Below, piece by piece: positions 33,256-44,990 of a stretch of DNA of 64,000 nucleotides (positions are counted from its first letter, which is position 1; each line of letters starts with the position of its first letter). Made by a program: the position numbers and the translations under genes. The notes beneath the pieces were generated by a model that had not been told where the DNA came from, made no database searches, and saw nothing but the letters and a program-made list of their open reading frames with translations. Origin of the DNA: Marasmius tenuissimus. Its lineage: Eukaryota; Basidiomycota; Agaricomycetes; Agaricales; Marasmiaceae. The stretch is taken from positions 520,538 through 584,537 of the forward strand of contig JAQOTA010000035.1 of the NCBI GenBank assembly GCA_029532415.1, read 5' to 3'.

Positions 33256-34329
33256 AGTCGGACTTAAGGGTCGCCACATTAATGATTGCAATACGGGGAC
33301 TGAATCGAGGAAGCTTCATGTGGGGAACGTGCGTCCAATTGCTTCTTTATCCCATTGTCTCCCAGGGATTCTTACATTATACAATCCAGTTCAATGCGCA
33401 ACACCCGGATTGAATGTCTCTGGGTTGAGGTTGGCAGCCGTTTTGCACGGCGCTGGAGAGCTTTTTTTTATCGGCTTGAGCGGCTTCACAGGCTTGACAT
33501 CAAGAACCCCTTTCACTTATGGCTTCTTCATATTCTTTTCTTGGATTCTATTAAAGAAGACATTGATGTCTTCGTACACGAGTGGAACTCCCATCCCATA
33601 TCTGGAGTTGGACATGAGAAATCACCAAAGGTACAGAATCTCTTAGCTATTGTATGACGTGAATGGGCTGATTGTGTGATCAAGGACATGCGTCTTTTAG
33701 GAATGATTCAACATGGAGTGTACAATGACGAACCAGCAGACAACAGCGATGATGACAATGACTATGATCCACTAGCATTTGAACAAGAAGAAGAAAGAGA
33801 CACTCGCAGCCAGTACGATTCTGGTGGTGAATCAGAGCTTGAAGATGGTAATGATGAACATGAGAGTGAATGGGAAGAAGATGAAGAGACATATGGTACA
33901 TTTCAAGCCAACTCTCAGTCGGCATGGATTACTGATCTTGCTCTGACTGGCGTGATAGCTAATATTGATGCGTTGTGCTCAGATGAGTACAATCACAAAC
34001 CCATTAAGGTTCCGCGGCATCAAGACCCATTTGAAGGCCAACCAAGTCTTCGTACCGATTTCTTGGACTCTCTGGACCGGATGGATGAGGTGACACTACC
34101 AAAAGGCTGGGGCATATATGACAATGAATATGAAGATGACGAGGGATATCCGTTATCTGAGAATATTCCTTCGTCTGGCAAGAAACGCAGCAAACAGCTG
34201 ACTGTAACACTACCCGAGCATATATGGTGCCCGCGGGCCAACATGTGGGTAAAGGCAGTTATCCTAATGCAGGCAGCATTGCAGGAGGAAAGTGAAGAAG
34301 AAGACAGCAGAGATGGAGATGAAGAATAA
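33256..34329 (+). pseudogene. Integrase-core domain protein, C-terminal part
   Basis: The readable exons end at 33328, then run 33390-33630 and 33685-34329. Their GT-AG introns of 61 and 54 bp restore an unbroken frame. The spliced product reads IAIRGLNRGSFMWGTSMRNT then RIECLWVEVGSRFARRWRAF, HLWLLHILFLDSI, EWNSHPISGVGH and DMRLLGMIQHGVYND. These blocks are typical of the DDE integrase-core proteins abundant in mushroom genomes. A very acidic tail follows (DDDNDYDP, EQEEERD, EEESEEEDS). The region that should hold the first catalytic Asp residues (before 33256) is not recognisable, so I treat it as truncated. Confidence 0.7.
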
Positions 34330-34540
34330 TAATTGCCATAGATGGGTTAGAGTGGATCTGAGACATCCGTCTGTATCACTATAAACAAGTTGCCTCTGAA
34401 TTATCAACTTTGCACGTATTTCCTTTCTTCTCTTTTGTTCCATTCATTTTTTTTTTTCTTTTTCCCCTCCTTTCCTTACTTTCCTTTCCTCCTTTCTCTC
34501 TCCATATTCGGGGTGCAGGTCTATTTCAATTCTAATCATT

Positions 34541-36054
34541 ATGTCCAACAAACGGAAGAGAAATGCCCGTAGTCCCAGTCCTGTCACTTCCACATCCAAA
34601 CGTATGAACAAGCCAAAAAAAGCCAAGTCGAACTTGAGTACAGTTGGAAGGATCATTGCCATGGCCAATGCCACTTCATCTACACCAATGAGCTTTGCTG
34701 ACATAGAGAGCAATCGTGGATATCGGCCTGGCCAATGTGGTCAACAGTTGGTAGCATCTAGTAGCTCTGGTCCCTTGTCAGCATCAAACTCAAAGGTTAA
34801 AGGCAAGGCTCGTGAGGTGGGTACAACTTGTTTGGCACTCAGCTTTCTATATATTTCAGCAATCAATGTATTGACTATGTTATAGGTTCCTGAATTCTTT
34901 GAGTTTGGGAAGGTTTTTGTGTTCATAGACGGGTGTTCAAGAAGCAAGGCTAAGGTTCATTCTTCACTATGATTCGACATATCTATAAATTCTGACCGAG
35001 CTGTGATTCAAACTAGAATGGCGAATGGGACTTTATTTTCAAGTCCTCCTCATGCACCACCAAGCCGGTTCCCTCTCCTGCTGAATTCGATCAAGCCCTA
35101 CACCATGGTTGTGCAGCAGAGTGTGACATTCGAGAAGGGCCTTGGCGTTTACCACTGGACATGGAGGCTGACGATGTTATGGACTTTCTTTGTTCATCAC
35201 TTCCTGACCTTATCAGCCATCTTCGCTCAGTGAAACCTGTCCTTAACAAGGACCCCCTTGAAGAAATGGATCCTGAGCACAAGCGCTTTCTTCCCCCTCT
35301 GATCCCCCTGGTCAGCACAAGGGGTCGTCGTCTCGCCATTTCTGCTGGTGCCTGTGAGTACCCTCCAACAACATTTGCACAGAATCTTTCTCGGCTGTCC
35401 CCGAATAGGAGCAAGGGAGGACCACTTGCATCCCTCACCCACACACTATTTCTTTGTGAGTCTCTCATATTCTTTTTCATTGAGCAGCACCTTGATAATC
35501 AAATCATTTTTCCTAGTCACAAGGTCTACAATTGGCAAAGGTGACACTCGTTCTTGGAACAGACCATCAAGGACTCTTCCTCCTCAATCGACCCAGCCTC
35601 GCAACAAAGCCAAAAGTGATGACGAGGATCGGGACACAATCAACGACTTCACAGAAAGCGAGGCAGACCAAGGCAGTAGCCCGATTGACAACGATGGTGG
35701 ATCTGAATCAGTGTACAAAGAGGTCAAGCCAGTCAAACGCAACCTTCGGAAACGAACAACTCGTGGTAAGCTAGTCTGTCTTATGTTTGACTGGGTGTTG
35801 ATTTCTCCCCAGTGTACATTAGCGACTCAGAAGATGACTTTGAGCAATGTGATCGCGACGACGCTAAGGTCCTAACCCCTGATTCCCTGTCATGCAACAA
35901 CACCGACACCGAACAGGAGGACATTGAGGTCTCCGCTATGTTCAATTCCATGGTCTCGGTATCTGAACGACGTTCATCTTCACCAATTGCCGTGAATGAC
36001 CCCTTGGTTGTCTATAATGTCTTCACAGGCCCGCTTCCTGAGCTTACATTTTAG
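34541..36054 (+). CDS. Transposon companion protein of unknown function
   Basis: Five exons (34541-34816, 34886-34954, 35017-35455, 35517-35765, 35813-36054) join through four GT-AG introns of 69, 62, 61 and 47 bp into an uninterrupted 424-residue frame. That is strong evidence of a real gene. The N terminus is Ser/Lys/Arg-rich (NKRKRNARSPSP, KKAKSN), suggesting nuclear localisation or DNA binding. A segment EFFEFGKVFVFIDGC follows. The middle has an acidic-hydrophobic stretch (MEADDVMDFLCSSLPDLISH). The C-terminal third is acidic and Ser-rich. It lies 212 bp downstream of the integrase-core gene, in the same direction, inside the same inverted repeats. I recognise no domain. Confidence 0.8.
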
Positions 36055-36449
36055 GCGACCATTATTTCTTGATGATCACGCACGAACACTACACTCGTTA
36101 CCTACCATCTACGCTCTTTCAACTCAATGGTTATACCTTTTGTGGTTGTTGCTCGCTGGCTTGATCAATACCTACATGTACTTACTACTATCACTCCTCC
36201 TCCACTACTTTGCCACAATCACTTCCCCCACCACTGTACATACTGCTAGCGTAAACAATCGTTGAACCATTGCCCTTTTTTATACTGAAAGAGACCCTTA
36301 GATCTTGTGGGTCATACATAGCACAGCTAGGGTGGTGTTGAGTGCTATTGCATTCCAGTGGATAATTGTGATGAGCACAAAGCAGGTAGAAAACTACCCA
36401 TATATTGCTCTGATTGTGAGAAATTTTGGCGCCTATTAGAGACTAAGCA

Positions 36450-36829
36450 CCGGTTGTGATAGCCAGACACTTTTGCGGCTGTAGGTCAGTCAAATCTGCT
36501 CAGAAGTATTAGAAAATTGTTGTGAATACTTTTATACATCATATTTCAATGTTCGGATACATAGCTTAGCTTAGTAAACTATGCCTGAGGTGTGAGGGAC
36601 GACTAAAGATGTAGGATATGTGTGGGAATTAGCCTAGGCGCCTATAAGCGTGCGTGTGAAATTCCGCGGGGAAACCTGATTGCGCGCGCGCGGAAATTTT
36701 AGCAGCCGCGCGAAAAACCTGGAGTATGCGCGGGAAAGGTAGAGTACGCGCGGAAAAGTTATAATACGGGGGGACACCCAAGTTAGGTCGGGGGGGCAAT
36801 TTATTTTTTTCCCATTTTAACACTCATAG
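36450..36829 (-). repeat. Right terminal inverted repeat of the 4.7-kb transposon
   Basis: Partner of 32095-32475. Confidence 0.9.
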
Positions 36830-37846
36830 GTTTTGGATTAATCTGGGTTAACCTGTTCTGACATTGCAATGTCGTGCGGATTAACCAAAATGCATGCATT
36901 TACTGTCGCGGTCTAGGACTCCGAAATTTGGTCTGGCATATCTTGCATGTAGAACTTGAACGTTGGAAGCTTGAAGAATAGTTATTGGATGATATTTGTG
37001 GGGACCATCTACATTCTTAGGAACGTCATTGCGAGCGAACAAAGGGGAACGAAAGAAGGTTCAGGCACTCTGCCGGGTGCTAATATGCAGTTCTTGATAA
37101 GTGGGTGAAACGCGTAACGGGCGTAAAAGCTGATCCCGCGGAAGGAAGGCGAGCAACATGCTTCACACCGCTCTCTGAACCTCCCGTCCATTCCGGATCA
37201 TATGGACGCGCTTAGTGGGCAACTTGTTGATTGACTTATTCCGCCTTCTTTGGTGCCATCAATATGCTATAATTAACATCGACAGTCGTTGATCATCGAT
37301 TACTCTCAATGATCGCATCCGTCTTGTGTCGTTCTTCCCCATCCCACGTATACCCTCTGACAGCCTCTGACGCTCTTTGTGGGGAAAGTTTGGGCGACGG
37401 AGCTAAGGCGCACAGACTGTTCTCAAGAATGCGTTGACGTTAATGAAGGAACAGTTTCCAGAAGACTTTCGTGCCTCGTGGAAAGAATAGCGGGGCTGAG
37501 GAAGATGGGTGTTTACGTACAAGAGTCGGGAACGAGGCGGAGGTCCGGAAAGATTTGGCCAACTCTCACGATTGTGAGTTTCTTTCTTACCAGTACGTCG
37601 CCCGGAGCCAAATATTCGGTAAGAGATTCGTTTCTTGTTGTCCCTGAGAAACTCATCAAGAATTTAACAACCAGAACCTACGCACACCAATGCCAGACTC
37701 TATGAGCTCGAACCCCCATGTTCACAACCGATTTCCGAACCCAGTAATACTCGAGCGTGCAATGAAGCATTTTAATTCCCCAGAAACAGCCTTTCAGCCT
37801 CCAGAAGATCGGAAATCCTCCTAGCTCTCGTTCTTCCACTTTCGAT
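36830..37846. other. Intergenic, probable promoter region of the MYND gene
   Basis: A 108-codon plus-strand frame at 37379-37705 shows no domain and was not accepted. Nothing else is visible. Confidence 0.4.
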
Positions 37847-39784
37847 GTGTCTTATCCTACCCTCAAAGTGAAAACAGCACTTCACATTTTGCCGCTCTCA
37901 TCGGTTTCGACATCTACGATCATTCTTCACGTCGCGAGACAATCGAGTCCCTTGCGAATCACCTATTCAACGATTGAACATCTCTCTCCCATTGGATCCG
38001 GTTCTTTGTTGAGGAGGTTATTCTTGCCGAAACACCCCCCAAACGGCGGAAGGGAAAGACTTTTTGGAAGAGGTGTTTGCTTATATCCCTTCAGTATTGA
38101 AATATTGAGCGTCCATCCTTCCGGAAGACTGTTCTTCACCTTCATCAATCGTATCTCCAAGGTACCTAGCCTACAACCCTGCGTCACCCAGGCTTGGTGC
38201 AAGGCCATCGACATACAGCATCCCACCTGGGGAATGTGGAGTTACGTACTGATGGCTATGACCCAACCTGAAGTCGATATACGCCCGAAACTCAGAGAGA
38301 ATGGACCTTACTTCCCGAACGAAGAGCTTGGCCTCATTGTTGCACGCCACATGAACACGGTATCAGGCCAGATAACCGGAATGACGAGGGCTGGACTCGG
38401 TTGCATTCAGTCATTCTCAGAAATCATCAGTCGTCATCTCTTTCCGTTACCTGGACCAACGTCTCCTACGCTAATAAGGAGTGTTTGCGAGCACATGATT
38501 GCAGCCCTTATCACCTGGTTCGGGATGGTGCTCATGAAAGAAAAGCTCCATATTCGTCTTTTTGGTACGCACGAAGGAATACCCTTCTGCGTAGTCGTCT
38601 TTTACGCAGTTCTTCATCTCAATATCATCATTACGGATGCCGTTTCGTCTGTGGTGGCGCTCGAGGCGGGTATCCTCGTAAATTTGCTGAAGGGTAACCT
38701 CATCGTCTGCCATCACGACGACGCAGAACGAGACTCCCATTCATCGACAACTGGTAACACGTGCCGCATTTTCAAGACCATATCGAAGTTTCTCGTCTAT
38801 CCATCTGTCCTGCACCAGTTCCTCTCGTCTTTCCAGCAAATCAAGGATCTCGAACGCTTGGAAGCAAAACTCGAGGCATCTTCGGGAGGGGTATTGGACG
38901 GATGGCGAAGGCTGAAGGAGAAGGCTTTGGCTCTCAAAAAGGCACGTCGAACCTGACGTTTGCTGTCAGTATCCTCTGTAGCAATTCAGAAGTAGGCACC
39001 CCCCGGCATTGTTCAGTGTTACCCTCACGGAGCTCACGTCTTCTTCCAGTGTCCCAACCGTCAAAGCAGCCCTGGTAACCCTCCTCATCGTCCACAAAAG
39101 CGGTATCTTCGATGTTCGGCCTGTCATCAAGTTATGTACTGCTCGGTCTCTTGCCAGCGCTCGGACTGGAAAGCAAAGCATAAATGGTCCTGTGGTGCGG
39201 ACAAGAGACTTCGTAAAAGTTAGTTCCCTAACTTCTTGAGTTTAAACTGAACTAATTCCGCTACTCTGGACATAGATCACCAGGCTCTTATGAGTGATTA
39301 CGACCACAAGTTCTTCGATCATTGGATAGATACGTACTTCCAACAGAACCAAACTTACATTATCAGGATCATCGAGGCTCATGTCGCCACGCTATCGACC
39401 GCGAGTCGTCTACACGGGGACGAGAGGCTCATAGTCGAAGGAACGAAGAACCCAATGATATTGTTGAACTTTGATAGAGCCGGAATCGAGCCGGAGGCAT
39501 GCATCAAAATCGTGTCCAGCAACGTTCCTGATGAGTGGCCCGGTCAGCTGATGTACCTCATTCAAGAGTTGTTTGTAGAGAAGTGGCGGAGCCCTCAGGT
39601 CACCAAGGACAACGTTCTTGTCATTGGTCTGTTTCCGAGAGGCGACAAAGTGACCCATGCGCGTTGCGGGTGTTTTTTGATCTTCAAAACCCAGCCTCGG
39701 GCGAGGTATCGTTTGGAAATAGTCGTGTATCTATTATTCCACCCTTCCGGAGCTTTGACAAATAAACACACGACGCAAGATTGA
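37847..39784 (+). CDS. MYND-type zinc-finger protein
   Basis: The MYND finger is encoded at about 39113-39195, with RCSAC, YCSVSC and HKWSC giving CX2C, CX3C and HX3C; a further Cys pair precedes it (QCYPHG ... FFQCPN). Upstream, a long alpha-helical region (37847-38956) ends in a coiled-coil-like stretch (LERLEAKLEA ... WRRLKEKALALKKARR). The intron 39213-39275 (63 bp, GT-AG) joins the finger to the C-terminal frame ending at 39784. The junction between 38950 and 39004 and the 5' exons could not be resolved; the first 200 codons seem to change frame at introns. MYND fingers bind proline-rich partners; this agaricomycete family has no known substrate. Confidence 0.7.
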
Positions 39785-40379
39785 CCAGGTACCCCAAGAT
39801 CTTGCTTTCGAGCGTCATTGAGTCTTGTGACCACGTCAACGTTACACTCTGAGCAGGGAATCCGCCTCTGTTTATGATATAAGCTCGCAAACTTTGACCT
39901 GATACCTACGCTCCGCGGGAACGAAAGCAAGAAGCTTCCAACACGGTGAACTCGGTCTATACAAGATTGAGTGAGGGTACAAACTTCTTCTGCGCATCTT
40001 TCGGAAATCTCTCAGATGTGTGTTCCGTCTCTGAACGGTTGAGTTCCCGATAGCATTGGTGGAGAACCCTCTCCAGAGGTTATATTAAGATTCAGGGAGC
40101 CCATTTTGTGCGTTCTGTGAGCTCTAGATTGCCATTGTGTTGCTAAAGTTTGATTTAGATGACCGCGCGTTCATGCACTCGATCTCACCCAAGGTATTCT
40201 CGTAGTTACAAAGTTCAATTCGATTCGGTAAGCTATAATTGTATATAGAATCCTGCAAGAAACTGCGAAGCATTAAAAGATGTTTATCGTAGAACACGAA
40301 CAATATAACAAGCAAAGACAATTGTGGTGTAAGTAAAAGGAGAACGTATCAGGACCGAAAGGTGAACGATCAAACGTGC
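39785..40379. other. Intergenic between convergent genes
   Basis: The 3' flanks of the MYND gene (plus) and the repeat-precursor gene (minus) face each other here. No gene seen. Confidence 0.5.
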
Positions 40380-41092
40380 TTAAGCCTTCCAAGTAGGTGG
40401 TCCCGGGGCAACATATTTCTTTGAACCAGAAGCCGTGGGGCGCTCTAGATCTTCCTCGGATCTCTTCCAAGTTGGCGGACCTGGCTTGGGACGGTACCTG
40501 ACTTCGTCTGAGGATGATTCGACCTTGCTTTTGCCTTCCACCGGCGCACGCCTCCACGTCGGAGGTCCCCCAGGATTCTTGCTTCCTGAGACAGTACGCT
40601 TCCAGGTGGGTGATCCAGGGAGAATGCGTGGAACGGCAGGGTCGCTAAGAGTTGGATTTTGGCTGCCTTTCTGGAACTCAGCACCCACGGTCGCTTGGGC
40701 CAGTGAGAGGTCCAGATGAGCATCGATATTGGCCAACAGATTAGACTCTGCTCCAAAGTTCAGCGCAGTAGCAAGGTTGTCGGGGTCGTCATTCCCTATG
40801 AGCAGCTGACTCGGGGTGTCCTGCTAACTTTACTGTGAGTTACGGTGCTTTTGAGTGTACGAACGAATCAACAAACCTGGAGTGGCGTTGGGGAAGCTGA
40901 GCCTATACTCATACGCTCCTTATAGACTGGTTTCTCTACCTCGAACGTCTCATGCGTTACCTAGAAGGCGATATAAGTCAGAGCGATGGAAGGTACGAGA
41001 AATTTCCTGACAGAACTCACGACTGGGAGCGAGCTGATGGGGACGGCCTGAATGAGCACCGTGATGAGTGCTAGAGTGACTTGGGATCTCAT
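40380..41092 (-). CDS. Secreted Kex2-type repeat precursor (PGxPTW peptides)
   Basis: Three exons (41092-41021, 40960-40877, 40820-40380) with GT-AG introns of 60 and 56 bp give a 198-residue protein. Both junctions fall exactly between codons. Residues 1-22 form a signal peptide (MRSQVTLALITVLIQAVPIS). The C-terminal 80 residues hold four imperfect repeats: PGSPTWKR (120-127), PGGPPTWRR (135-143), PGPPTWKR (165-172) and PGPPTWKA (191-198, the C terminus). Three end in KR or RR, the Kex2 cleavage signal. There is no Cys. Layout and processing sites resemble Kex2-processed peptide or pheromone-like precursors of fungi. Function, true cleavage and any cyclisation are unknown. No DUF3328/UstY-like gene was seen nearby. 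Confidence 0.82.
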
Positions 41093-41199
41093 ATCAAGGG
41101 AGAGTGTTGAAGGTATAAAAGTTCAAGAAACGCGGAAGTATAAGAAAGAGAGAAATAGATGAAAGATGGGTTATAGGATCTGTTCAGCATCGATGCGCT

Positions 41200-41206
41200 T
41201 TTTATA
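41200..41206 (-). promoter_or_regulatory. TATA box of the repeat-precursor gene
   Basis: TATAAAA on the minus strand, about 110 bp upstream of the start codon at 41092. Confidence 0.6.
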
Positions 41207-43691
41207 TGTTTCTCGCACACGATGCACTGCTCGTGCTCGCATGGAGCCAGTATCCAAAAGAGGGTTGATAGCAATGCCTTGCTGAGATTGTTATCGAGCT
41301 AGCGGGACCTGCCAGCCTGCATATCGATCCTTATACGAAATCGTCGGACCTTGCTTGGACCTTGCCAGTTTGCTTCGAATCTTGGTCCGTGATGCGCTCG
41401 AATAGGTCTCTTCTCTTCTCAGAGCCAGTCAAGAACCTTCAGCCACCGTTTGTATAGCAAGTTCTCGCCTGTAGGCTCTTGGGATTGCGGGGGTACCACG
41501 ATTACCAATGTTCACAGAAAACTCGTATTTGACTTGTATAACTAAGTTCACATTTCAAGCGACGTTGTGGCGTTTTGAGCGATTGCCATGTGAGTAGAGC
41601 TTTGTTGAGAATGCGTTATTAGACAGCTCAGCGTGAAATAGGAGAGTCAGATATCGTAATGCTAAATGCCCTTAGCAACTGAAGTAAAGGGGGTACGACG
41701 AGTTAACTTACATTTTTGTCGCTCGTAATAGTGTCTCAGACGTCGTGAAGGGTCTCATGAAGGAAGATCTAGATCAATGGGCCGTCTCAAGCAACTGATC
41801 TGAGGTCAATTCGAGGCTTAATGTGAGACCGCACGAATCACTCTCACCTTTTACTCGACTTGAATCCTCACCGGCGGTGATGCAAGTTTCTTCGGACTAC
41901 CTCGGGCCTTCTGTCAACAGTTTTGCGATGGCTACTAGTTCCAGACTAGTTTCGTTCTTAGTAATTAGGTGTATACCTACTGTCCGACTCGGGGGTAACG
42001 TCCGATATGCAAGATGCTGAGGTCTCCAGTCGGAGCGTGGACTTCTCTCAAAGCGAGGGTTCACCCGATCCCGACCTCGGAGGCGACTGAGAAGGATTAT
42101 CTGTCTCAGAGTCGAGTCAGGGTTCTTCAGTGGGAGACATTGAGACTTTCTCCGTGAGTAGAGGGACGCAGGGAAATCGCAGGAAATGCCTTGTAGCATT
42201 GATTCTCCAGACCTACAACGCCAAGTTCTGCAGTTAGAATGTTTGATCCTGATCCCAGCGTAAGCAAATGCAGAACGTGCACCTTTCCGACTCGGAGACG
42301 TGTTTTTGAGTATCCGATAAGCTCTCTTCCGTGCGAGTAGTATTCGTACCGACTTGAAGAACTTTTGGGGAATAGTTCAAGAAATTAACGTTGTACATGA
42401 AGGTACATCGTCCAAGGGAGACTCAAATGTAGGAAAGTGTTCAGTGCTCGGGTCCCGAACAACGACGAACTGCTAGAAAACTAAATCACAAACTTGTGAA
42501 CATGCATCACATTGCTTCTCAGAAGGAAAGATAGCTCAAGCCATTCTCGAAGGATTGAGTCACGAGAGACTCGAGGTGCGGACCCAGATTTATGAGCCGG
42601 TGAAGAAGGTAACGTTTGTAACACAGGAAGAGTTAGACTAGATCTGATAATCCAGACTCAGCATATGCCTTCCCGAATCCACCCATCAGTCAGAAGCGTG
42701 TGTGTTGCTTGAATTGTTGCGTTCGTACCTTTTTCGATGATTTAAGACGGTAAAGTAGCCCGCCGCTACAGAAAAACCCAGCACAAACTCCCGTCTATAG
42801 AGCCCTGATTACCACTACGACTCAAAATTGGAGCTCGATTCAAAGGTGCGGTGGGGTCAACCCGGATAAGGTCTGATGCTCCCGATACCGAGCACCCCGA
42901 AGAACCGCATCCCACATTCGGGATGAGAGCGCCGAAGCAATCGTTTGTCTGGTTTCTGAATGTTTGAAAACGTTTTCGTCCTTGATGAATTCCGAAAATG
43001 AAACGGTAGAAAGAGAAAGGTAGCGGAGATCTGGAAAGAAAAGCCCGGTCAGGAATCAAAAGCCCGGTCAGGAATCAAAAGCCTACGAACATCTATGATC
43101 TAGCCCATACCCATCATCACTTGGATAAACTCTACCTGACGAAGTTACTTACCCAGACGCGCCCCATTCCGAGCCACTCGAAGCAAAGTGGTTCTACCGT
43201 CCTGATCTCAGTCACTTCGATGACTTGTGAGTTGGTATGCGTCCAAAGGCTCTTGGCCCATCCTCGCCCGATTTTCAGGAATGACTGGCAGGCTGCAGTT
43301 GCCTTTGTCAAGAAAGCTTCTGAGTGACAATGGTCGGAGGTGGAGCTCGCTACTGTTGACAGTAAGGAGCGCAGTACTATTGCCTCCGGTATGGTGTCAT
43401 GGTGGCAAGGGAAGAAACATGGTGCAACGCCGCGGCTACAATGGCAAGGACACTGTCGAATCCTGTGACGCGTGCTTAAGTTCAACCCCCGCAAAAGTAA
43501 GCTTAATGGACGATTCTGACTTCCAGGAAGGGTTCGGGCAGTCGAATACAACGTGAACTGATATAACAATAACTATGATACCGAGACGCCGAGCTGCGTA
43601 TTACAAGTGCGCATTCAGCACCTTCCCTCGTTCCCTCCACTGTGTGATCATGGTATACTACTATCTTCGGTCATTGCCAAGACTTATTAGC
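41207..43691. other. Long intergenic region, no supported gene
   Basis: Several frames of 65-145 codons overlap on both strands (for example 43132-43569 minus, 43227-43556 plus), with no domain or splice-consistent extension. A perfect 19-bp tandem duplication lies at 43039-43076. Confidence 0.4.
43039..43076 (+). repeat. Two tandem copies of a 19-bp unit
   Basis: AAAAGCCCGGTCAGGAATC occurs twice without a gap, followed by a third partial start (AAAAGCC). Confidence 0.9.
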
Positions 43692-44091
43692 CTAAAAGTC
43701 AGAGCATGACTGTTCAACCTTGACTTGAATGCCATTCGGGATATTATCGACATCGTAGTTGTACCTGGGTTTTCAAGTCGACGTAAGTACAGACTTCAGT
43801 ACTGAAGCGCGTACAACTCACCAAATGTAGTGGCCATTCTCCTTCTGACCGTAGTTGATACGGATGCGTTTGCACTGGAAAAGATGTGTGTAAGATCGTA
43901 CGACAAAGAATAGGGACGCAAGAACTCACAGGTTCTTCGAGAGTACACCGGTCTGCGGTGCCTCCGGGAGGGCAGTTGAGCAAGCTCCCGGGACTTCCAA
44001 CAGGGGTACGACGTTCAACATCAGGTGTCGAGGCGGCGAACGCAGCAGTGGCGCAGGCGGCGATGGTGATGAATACAGTCGCAAATTGCAT
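43692..44091 (-). CDS. Small secreted four-cysteine protein (paralogue 1)
   Basis: Exons 44091-43930, 43874-43822 and 43764-43692 (162, 53 and 73 bp) with GT-AG introns of 55 and 57 bp give 95 residues. An N-terminal signal peptide (MQFATVFITIAACATAAFA) is followed by a short pro-like segment with a dibasic site (ERR). The mature region has four cysteines spaced C-X8-C-X5-C-X36-C and the shared core RIRINYG ... GHYIWYNY, ending CSDF. It is secreted and probably disulphide-bonded. Paralogue 2 at 44991-45406 has the same exon lengths for exons 2 and 3. Function unknown; small secreted proteins of this kind are often effector-like or developmental. Confidence 0.92.
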
Positions 44092-44180
44092 GATGAGAAA
44101 AGAAGCTTGTTTGGTCGTTAAAGTTGTAGAGTTCGAAGGCCCTGAGGGTGACGAGGACTTCTATCCGGCTCGTGGTCAGC

Positions 44181-44187
44181 TTTTATA
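44181..44187 (-). promoter_or_regulatory. TATA box of paralogue 1
   Basis: TATAAAAGCTG on the minus strand, about 90 bp before the start codon. The same 11-mer stands about 90 bp before the start of paralogue 2. Confidence 0.75.
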
Positions 44188-44895
44188 AGCATTCTGAGTT
44201 CGTAGCGGGGTATTCGGTAGCTTGAAACTCGAAAATTAACTTTGAATGAGTTATTCCGGGGTAGCTCAAGGCCGTGTTCGCCAGAGCATAGATTTGCTCA
44301 CAACTCCACAACGCCTTACTCAACTACATGAGCGCCACTCCACCAGTTCAGGATCGTTTTCCTGAGACTTATACGATACTCCACCGTGACCCAACCTCGC
44401 GTTTCAACGAATTCTGGGAGGATTCAGAACTGGTCAAAGGTCACTCAGAGTCTAGGGAGAGTATGAATATTAATTTGAGAGCATATTTTCGCTGGTACGT
44501 TCAGCAAAATGCATCCGGTAAGGCCTCAGCCTTAGGTCCAGCTTTCTGCCGAGACTCAGGCCTCTTCCCGCCTGTGCATGCCGCTCAGATCATGCCGACT
44601 GCAGCATAACATCTGCAGCCACGAGTCTCGGCTGTTCTTCCGTTTCAAGTTGCCCTTGGCAATTGGTGCTGCATTGCCCGTTAGGCTCCGAAATTCAGAG
44701 TGACAAAGGGTCGAGGCTACCATCCCTTCAGACCGGGAACACTACCACTCAATTCTCAAACGTCTCTTGGAGTTCAATTCCCATCCGAAACACGTCTAGT
44801 GGAGTACCCTCGGGTCCTGCGAGCTGGGATACTCGAAAAGGTTTGAAGTTGTGTAAACCTCCTGCGTCATGTTCGTACCAGCCTGAGATGGGGCC
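44188..44895. other. Shared upstream region of the secreted-protein pair
   Basis: About 900 bp separate the two start codons. A 93-codon frame at 44328-44609 lies here but lacks domain support. The region should contain the upstream elements of both divergent genes. Confidence 0.5.
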
Positions 44896-44902
44896 TATAA
44901 AA
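44896..44902 (+). promoter_or_regulatory. TATA box of paralogue 2
   Basis: TATAAAAGCTG at 44896-44906, about 90 bp before the ATG at 44991. Confidence 0.75.
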
Positions 44903-44990
44903 GCTGCCCTTGAAATACTTCCATTTTCCATCAACTCACCCCCAGCTAACTCATCGCTTACCTATCCTCACGGACATTCAACGCCTCATC

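Larger units (their letters stand above)
32095..36829 (+). mobile_element. 4.7-kb DNA transposon with long terminal inverted repeats and integrase-core gene
   Basis: The ends are near-identical inverted repeats of about 380 bp (32095-32475 and 36450-36829). They start CTATGAGTGTTAAAATGGG and contain a GC-rich block with alternating CGCG motifs. Both ends show a TA (32096-32097, 36827-36828) that may be the target duplication. Inside, on the plus strand, are the C-terminal part of a basidiomycete integrase-core (DDE) protein and a five-exon companion gene. Because the catalytic N-terminal half was not found, this copy is probably non-autonomous. I could not assign it to a named superfamily. 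Confidence 0.85.

Noticed and set aside
43132..43569. Overlapping frames on both strands near the 19-bp tandem repeat
   Set aside because: Neither translation shows a recognisable feature, and the two contradict each other.
44328..44609. 93-codon frame between the two secreted-protein genes
   Set aside because: No signal peptide, domain or splice support; it may be chance.
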